Source: Pelagibacteraceae bacterium TMED65 (GTDB taxonomy: Bacteria > Pseudomonadota > Alphaproteobacteria > TMED127). Taken from it: DNA of 18,360 nt. Where the stretch lies: contig NHDS01000022.1 of NCBI GenBank assembly GCA_002167215.1, forward strand, positions 17,378-35,737. Direction: 5' to 3'. The position numbers and the translations under genes were made by a program. Numbering within the stretch: the first letter of the stretch is position 1; each line of letters starts with the position of its first letter. Below the pieces are notes generated by a model, which was given only the letters and a program-made list of their open reading frames with translations, did not search any database and was not told where the DNA came from. Shown piece by piece: positions 13,788 through 18,360 of this stretch.

Positions 13788-16664
13788 AAAATTTTTAATT
13801 ATGTTCGGAACAAATACTGAGATGGGATTATAGAAAACCTCAAATTCCCCATCAATCTTCTCCACCCTGAAATTTGCTCCAATTAATCCGTCTTCTGGTG
13901 AACCTGCAGTTATTATGTCACCTACAATAGGAAATTTAGTTATTAAGGTGTTTATAGTATAAGCTGGGATGATTGAACCATTCATCATAAAATAATCATC
14001 TTTCATACCTATTACACTATCAAATTGAATGCCAAGTTCACTCCCTTTTAATAGACTATCGACTAATGTTAGTTTTTCGTCAGATAACTTATAACTACTA
14101 TTAAAATCTTTAAAAATTATTCCTCCATCTTTTAATTTTTGTGTCAAACCTTCAAGTGAAAAAATACTGAAAAAGTTTGCAAAAAAAGGTGCATTATTAA
14201 AGACTATATCATTACCTGCAATCAAACCTTTATATTCATTTAAGTTATCTAATCTCTCACCTTCTACTTTTATGCTTCCTCTACTTATATTTAAATTAAT
14301 ATCGAAGATTTTTAATAATGTTGGAAGGTAATTAGATTCCATAACAAATTTCTTCTTGTTAGATTGATCTTGAATCAATATCTTATGGAAATCATTATCA
14401 CCTGTTAAATTTATATCCATAAAATTAAATTTATCATCGAATTTTTCAACTTGAATCAAAGAGTTGGTAAAAGTTTTTCCGCTTATATTCAGATTATCTA
14501 TATCTAATAGAAACTTAATATCTTTAAAATTAAATTTATTTTCCTCAAAAAAATCAATTTTATCTAATGTCATTTGTTTACCAGTAATTTGAATAATTTT
14601 TTCATTATTATTTTTGTATTTGAATTTAAAATTTTGCATTGGAGATTGGAACTTCAAAACATCAATTTCAACTATTTTGTTTTCTAAAAAAATAGAATTA
14701 ACCTCAAAAGAGAATGTTTTTGTATTGATATCAAAAAATCCAGAATATGATTCATCATAAGGTCTAATCAGAAAGCGCAACTTACCATTACTAAAATCCA
14801 AATTTGGGCCTAAAAATTTTGCATTCAGACTCATTTCATCCAAGTCACCTATACCTTCAATCTTTAAAATTCCTTTATTGTTTTCATTAATTCTAAATTC
14901 AAGGTCAACAGTTCCGGTAAAGTCAAATTCTTGATTTGGAAACATAAAGTCTAAAACACCAGAATTTATTAAATATGTACCAGTTATTTCTTCTACTAAT
15001 TTGCCTTCTTTTGTTAACTGTTTTCCAGAAAATTTGGCCCTTGATTTAAAAATTTCCCCTACTCCGTTATAAGTAACTGATGAATTATCTATATTAATAT
15101 TTAATCCTAAATTGTTTAGATCGAATTCATTAAAAATTTTAGATAGACTTCCATTTTGTATTTCTACAATTGACTTATACTGAATTCTTTCAGCTGGCAA
15201 ATCGATAAGGAGTGGGAATTTTAGATCTAATTCTACTTTTGCCTGTCCATTTATTTTTTTAAGTTTTCCATAACTTTTTTTATTTATTGGTGAATAATTC
15301 AAATAATTTACAACATCAGTGTTTTCAGCATTAATTTCTAAAACAACTTGTGCTTTTTCAGTTGCGGTATCTAAATCAAATAAATCCACATTACCATTTT
15401 CAATTAAGAGGTTTTTAGATTTTCCTGAAAATATTGAGAAATTAATTTTATCTTCAAAGATTTTTGCCTCACCATTTATTTGTTTAATAGATGGCATAGA
15501 CTCCATGTATCTAATACTGGTATTATCGAATTTAAATTTCCCACTTAGATTGTTAAAACTGATTTTTTTTTTTTTATTAAAAATATTAAGACTCAGAAGA
15601 AAATTTGTTATATCTCCTTTAGAGTTTTCTTTCATCCATGAGTATACTGAGGGTTTTAAATTGTTAGGCCAAATATTGAGTAAATTTATTACTTTTAGTT
15701 TATCTATTTCAAAAAAAACTTTTGAATTTACCTTTTCAATTAAATCTAGTCTTAACACTGATTTAATTTTTGAATTCAAGTAAGAGTAAAACATTATAAT
15801 ATCAAGATTATTTTTATATTTTTCCCCAGAAATTTTAGTGTCAATAAAGTCTAGGTTTCTATAACCATTAAAAGTTAAATAACCTATAGAACCGTCAAGT
15901 TTAAAATTAAAAAACAACTCTTTAAGTTGAAAATCTTCATTTAAAGAAAGTTTCGAAGAACCACTTAAATTTAAATCTTCTAGAGTAAGAGAATCAAAAT
16001 TATTCATTAATTTAAGAAAACTAAAGTTAAAATCTTGAACTTCTAGATCAACATTATATGCACCTTCTTGCTTAATATAATTGAATGATAGGAAGTTACT
16101 TTTATTATTTCTTTCAGCTATCGAAAAAAGTAATTCATTATTTTTAAGATTTAGATCTATTAAATAATTTTTTGTAATTTTATCGGAAAGTGTTAACTTT
16201 AATGAGCTATTTATAATTTGTATATTTCTGAATTTTTTCAAAAAATTTATGTAATAATTAAAATCTTCACTTTCTGATTCCGTCTTTTTAAAATTCAAAT
16301 AATTTTGAGGTATCTCAAACTCTAGTTCACTGTCGAATACTTTTATTGATGTTTCAAATATTTGTTTATTAAGCGTAAGATCTAATCCAATCATAATGCT
16401 TGGAAAATATGATTTTTCAATAACAAGGTCTTCGATTAATAATTCAAAATTCTTGGTAACTTTATTAAAACTTAGAAAAACGTCACCTATCTCTTTAATT
16501 TCAAAATTTTTAATTAATTCACTTTTTCTATCAAAATAATTTAAAAGATTTAGCTTGACTGGTTTTAGTGAAATTATAAATATAAAACTAAACAATAACG
16601 TTAATAAAAATAAAAATACTAACGAAAATATTAATGATATTCTTACAATTCTTTTTGATTTCAT
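13776..16664 (-). CDS. AsmA/YhdP-like inner-membrane-anchored protein (DUF3971/AsmA-like C-terminal)
   Basis: This large protein of 962 residues has one N-terminal membrane anchor (about 7-33, ISLIFSLVFLFLLTLLFSFI) and then a very long beta-rich body with Asn/Lys/Ile-rich repeats. This is the form of AsmA-family bridge-like proteins that span the periplasm and move phospholipid to the outer membrane. The end (GDIITAGSPEDGLIGANFRV, then GEFEVFYNPISVFVP) fits the C-terminal AsmA-like domain found in YhdP relatives. It is shorter than E. coli YhdP (about 1266). In the alphaproteobacterial genomes I recall, such a gene sits near tyrS. A 13-A run (15563-15575) encodes KKKK. The gene diverges from bcp with a 60-nt gap. 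Lipid transport is inferred from the family. Confidence 0.75.
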   Translation of the reverse strand: MKSKRIVRISLIFSLVFLFLLTLLFSFIFIISLKPVKLNLLNYFDRKSELIKNFEIKEIGDVFLSFNKVTKNFELLIEDLVIEKSYFPSIMIGLDLTLNKQIFETSIKVFDSELEFEIPQNYLNFKKTESESEDFNYYINFLKKFRNIQIINSSLKLTLSDKITKNYLIDLNLKNNELLFSIAERNNKSNFLSFNYIKQEGAYNVDLEVQDFNFSFLKLMNNFDSLTLEDLNLSGSSKLSLNEDFQLKELFFNFKLDGSIGYLTFNGYRNLDFIDTKISGEKYKNNLDIIMFYSYLNSKIKSVLRLDLIEKVNSKVFFEIDKLKVINLLNIWPNNLKPSVYSWMKENSKGDITNFLLSLNIFNKKKKISFNNLSGKFKFDNTSIRYMESMPSIKQINGEAKIFEDKINFSIFSGKSKNLLIENGNVDLFDLDTATEKAQVVLEINAENTDVVNYLNYSPINKKSYGKLKKINGQAKVELDLKFPLLIDLPAERIQYKSIVEIQNGSLSKIFNEFDLNNLGLNINIDNSSVTYNGVGEIFKSRAKFSGKQLTKEGKLVEEITGTYLINSGVLDFMFPNQEFDFTGTVDLEFRINENNKGILKIEGIGDLDEMSLNAKFLGPNLDFSNGKLRFLIRPYDESYSGFFDINTKTFSFEVNSIFLENKIVEIDVLKFQSPMQNFKFKYKNNNEKIIQITGKQMTLDKIDFFEENKFNFKDIKFLLDIDNLNISGKTFTNSLIQVEKFDDKFNFMDINLTGDNDFHKILIQDQSNKKKFVMESNYLPTLLKIFDINLNISRGSIKVEGERLDNLNEYKGLIAGNDIVFNNAPFFANFFSIFSLEGLTQKLKDGGIIFKDFNSSYKLSDEKLTLVDSLLKGSELGIQFDSVIGMKDDYFMMNGSIIPAYTINTLITKFPIVGDIITAGSPEDGLIGANFRVEKIDGEFEVFYNPISVFVPNIIKNFLSD

Positions 16665-16724
16665 GATATTAATGATTTCAATATAACTAAGATGTTAAAA
16701 AACTATATAAAAAATTGATTTAAA

Positions 16725-17180
16725 ATGAAAATAGGTGAAAAATTAAATAATGTAAAACTTCTCTTAGAAGATGGTAACAATTTTTCGTCAGATGAATTTT
16801 TAGGTAAAAAACTCATAATTTACTTTTATCCTAAAGACGACACACCTGGATGTACAAAAGAAGCGATAGAATTTTCTGAATTAATAGAGGAATTTAAAAA
16901 AAATAATACCCAAATTATTGGTATTTCCAAAGATAGTTTAGAAAAGCACCAAAAATTTATTTCAAAACACAAACTAAAAGTCAAACTAGCATCTGATGAA
17001 GATCTAGAGATCTGTAAAAAATTCGGAGTTTGGGTTGAAAAATCAATGTATGGGAAAAAATACATGGGAATTGAGAGATCCACGTTCTTATTTGATCAAA
17101 ACTTAATTTTAATTAAAGAATGGAAAAAAGTAAAAGTTAATAATCATGCACAAGAAGTTCTTGAATATATTGTTAGCTAA
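16725..17180 (+). CDS. bcp: thiol peroxidase of the Bcp/PrxQ family
   Basis: This 151-residue peroxiredoxin reduces hydrogen and organic peroxides, normally using thioredoxin. The active site is YPKDDTPGCTKEA (35-47) with peroxidatic Cys43. The usual resolving cysteine five residues later is Ile48 here. The only other cysteine is Cys97 (EICKKFGVW), which aligns with a third cysteine of E. coli Bcp. The protein is therefore either 1-Cys or resolves through Cys97. MGIERSTFLFD is the family's second signature. The leader has no clear Shine-Dalgarno. The gene ends inside prfB on the other strand: both stop codons lie in the palindrome TTAGCTAA (17173-17180). Confidence 0.93.
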   Translation: MKIGEKLNNVKLLLEDGNNFSSDEFLGKKLIIYFYPKDDTPGCTKEAIEFSELIEEFKKNNTQIIGISKDSLEKHQKFISKHKLKVKLASDEDLEICKKFGVWVEKSMYGKKYMGIERSTFLFDQNLILIKEWKKVKVNNHAQEVLEYIVS

Positions 17181-18268
17181 ATTTTACTAACTGATTCTCT
17201 AAAAAAATATCTAATCTTCCGTCGAGCACTGAATTTACATCAGATATCTGCTTGTTTGTTCTATGATCCTTGACCATTGTATAGGGTTGCATTATGTATG
17301 AACGAATTTGATTCCCCCAGCCAATCTCGCCCCTTTCTAACCTACTTTTTTTATTTTCTTCTTCTTCTTTTATTAATTGTTTTTCATAAATCTTTGATTT
17401 TAACATATCCAAAGCTATTGATTTATTTCTATGTTGTGATCTACTACTTTGACACTGTACAATTATTTTTGAGGGCAAATGTGTAATTCTAATTGCACTA
17501 TCTGTTTTATTAACATGCTGTCCACCAGCTCCAGATGCTCTGAAAGTATCAACTTTTAAATCCTTTTCATTTAATTCAATTTGAATGTTGTTGTTTACTT
17601 CTGGATAACAAAAAACTGATGCAAAACTAGTATGTCGTCTGGACTGAGAATCAAATGGTGAAATTCTGACTAGTCTGTGAACTCCATTTTCATACTTAAG
17701 CCATCCATAAGAATTTTCCCCAATAACTTTAAAAGTCACCGATTTGTAACCAGCCTCATCGCCAATATTTTGATCAACTAATTCGGTTTTATAACCTTTA
17801 GAGTCGCACCATCGACTATACATTCTTAAGAGCATCGCCACCCAATCTTGTGATTCAACTCCACCTGCACCTGAATGAATTTCAATTAATGAATTGTTTG
17901 AATCTGCCTTTCCAGACATTAATGTTTCTAAATACAAATCGCTTAAATTTTTTTCAATTTTAAGTAATTCCTTTTTTAAGTCATCAAATAATGATTTATC
18001 ACCTTCTTTGTCAGATATTAATAATAATTCTAATGTATCTTCAAAGTTTTCTTTATTAGTATTTATTAGTTCAACAAATTTTACTAGGTAATTTTTTTTT
18101 TTCAGGTCTTGGTTCATCATCTCGTGATTATTCCAATTTTCCTGGTTTTGGATTCTTTCTTCTATTAAATTAATTTCTTTAAGAATTTGCTTCTTTTCAA
18201 ACAAACCCCCTCAGGTTTCTTATTAAACCCTCTAGTTTTGTAATTAAATCTGATATTTCTAAACTCAT
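17173..18268 (-). CDS. prfB: peptide chain release factor 2, made by +1 programmed frameshift
   Basis: RF2 ends translation at UGA and UAA. The gene starts at ATG 18268 with AAAAGGA (18277-18283) at good spacing. It reads 23 sense codons to an in-frame TGA (18197-18199) and continues in the +1 frame to 17173. The joined protein has 364 residues, against 365 in E. coli, and the junction LRGFV-EKK aligns with E. coli LRGYLD-YD. The stop-recognition motif SPF is at about 203-205 and the catalytic GGQ (GAGGQHVNKTDSA) at about 248-250, both intact. A frame from TTG 18204 alone would lack the conserved N-terminal helix start and has no properly spaced ribosome site. The upstream gene stop overlaps the ATG (TGATG). 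Bcp overlaps the 3' end by 8 bp. Confidence 0.95.
18197..18211 (-). promoter_or_regulatory. RF2 autoregulatory +1 frameshift site
   Basis: On the coding strand the site is AGGGGG-TTT-GTT-TGA-A: an internal Shine-Dalgarno AGGGGG six bases before the in-frame TGA, exactly as in E. coli (AGGGGG-TAT-CTT-TGA-C). When RF2 is scarce the ribosome pauses at TGA and slips by one base into the long frame. The slippery codon here is GTT rather than CTT, and the base after TGA is A rather than C, both departures from the usual site. Confidence 0.9.
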
Positions 18269-18360
18269 CAATAAAATCCTTTTAAATCAAATGAATCTTC
18301 TTTATCACTTCCTTTGTTATTTGATTCGAAATTAAAGTTATTTTTAAATGCTTCAGTTAT
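18268..18360 (-). CDS. C-terminal end of an unidentified gene upstream of prfB
   Basis: Thirty codons remain open from the window edge to TGA at 18268-18270, reading ITEAFKNNFNFESNN then a polar acidic run ending DLKGFY. The stop overlaps the prfB ATG by one base (TGATG), so the two are translationally coupled. In many alphaproteobacteria the gene before prfB is the penicillin-binding protein 1A gene (mrcA), whose C-terminal tail is low in complexity like this one. That identity is only a guess from gene order. Confidence 0.55.
   Translation of the reverse strand: MTEAFKNNFNFESNNKGSDKEDSFDLKGFY

Noticed and set aside
18197..18204. prfB as a pseudogene or a sequencing error because of the early in-frame TGA, or a TTG start at 18204
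   Set aside because: The upstream frame has a ribosome site, encodes the expected RF2 N-terminus, and the AGGGGG signal has the exact RF2 frameshift geometry. The TTG has AGGGGG only one base away, too close to serve as a ribosome site.
1..18360. CRISPR arrays, insertion sequences, prophage or a defence island
   Set aside because: No direct-repeat arrays, transposase, integrase or phage genes are visible on either strand. Nearly all DNA is housekeeping coding sequence.

Overview
The window is AT-rich (about 23-30% GC in most lines I counted, about 45% in one island) and densely packed. Most genes are on the minus strand. I read it as a chromosomal segment of a streamlined, probably marine alphaproteobacterium. 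The evidence is the alphaproteobacterial style of MnmA (CC-SG, TPIPC-x-x-CN and DSQDICF signatures), of TyrS (KMGKT loop, FWQYWRN block) and of the elongator tRNA-Met, plus the neighbourhood tyrS/anmK/alpha-beta hydrolase next to Fe-S genes, which I recall from alphaproteobacteria. It carries an ISC rather than a SUF operon, so it is probably not core SAR11. A Rickettsiales-like or HIMB59-like lineage is possible, but I cannot fix the taxon from sequence alone.

Layout. 1-847 (minus): the start of a Met-rich exported protein, preceded by a small exported Cys-rich protein. 907-1629 (minus): an FkbM-type methyltransferase. 1674-1750 (minus): tRNA-Met(CAT) with encoded CCA. 1888-3690 (minus): a two-gene operon of higher GC, a class I c-type cytochrome followed by a periplasmic PQQ-type sugar dehydrogenase, with a recognisable promoter and a GC-rich terminator. 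3741-9883 (minus): one iron-sulfur operon, iscS-iscU-iscA-hscB-hscA-fdx-iscX-mnmA, tightly spaced or overlapping. It has no iscR, but an Irr-box-like palindrome lies upstream of iscS. 9907-10662 (minus): cysE. 10726-11358 (plus): alpha/beta hydrolase. 11355-12479 (minus): anmK. 12507-13787 (plus): tyrS. 13776-16664 (minus): AsmA/YhdP-like membrane-anchored protein. 16725-17180 (plus): Bcp/PrxQ peroxiredoxin. 17173-18268 (minus): prfB with a +1 programmed frameshift. 18268-18360 (minus): the tail of an unidentified gene.

How the genes work together. CysE makes O-acetylserine for cysteine synthesis. IscS takes sulfur from cysteine. IscU, IscA, ferredoxin, HscB/HscA and IscX build and hand over Fe-S clusters. 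MnmA, the last gene, uses sulfur (in known systems relayed from IscS) to thiolate tRNA wobble uridine. The region is thus a cysteine-to-sulfur-to-cluster/tRNA module. I found no phage, IS element, CRISPR array or defence system. No intergenic stretch exceeds 300 bases. The most interesting points are a prfB frameshift site with a non-canonical slippery codon (GTT instead of CTT), a bacterial HscB with the N-terminal zinc-ribbon layout of mitochondrial HSCB, and the Irr-like box in front of an iscR-less isc operon.
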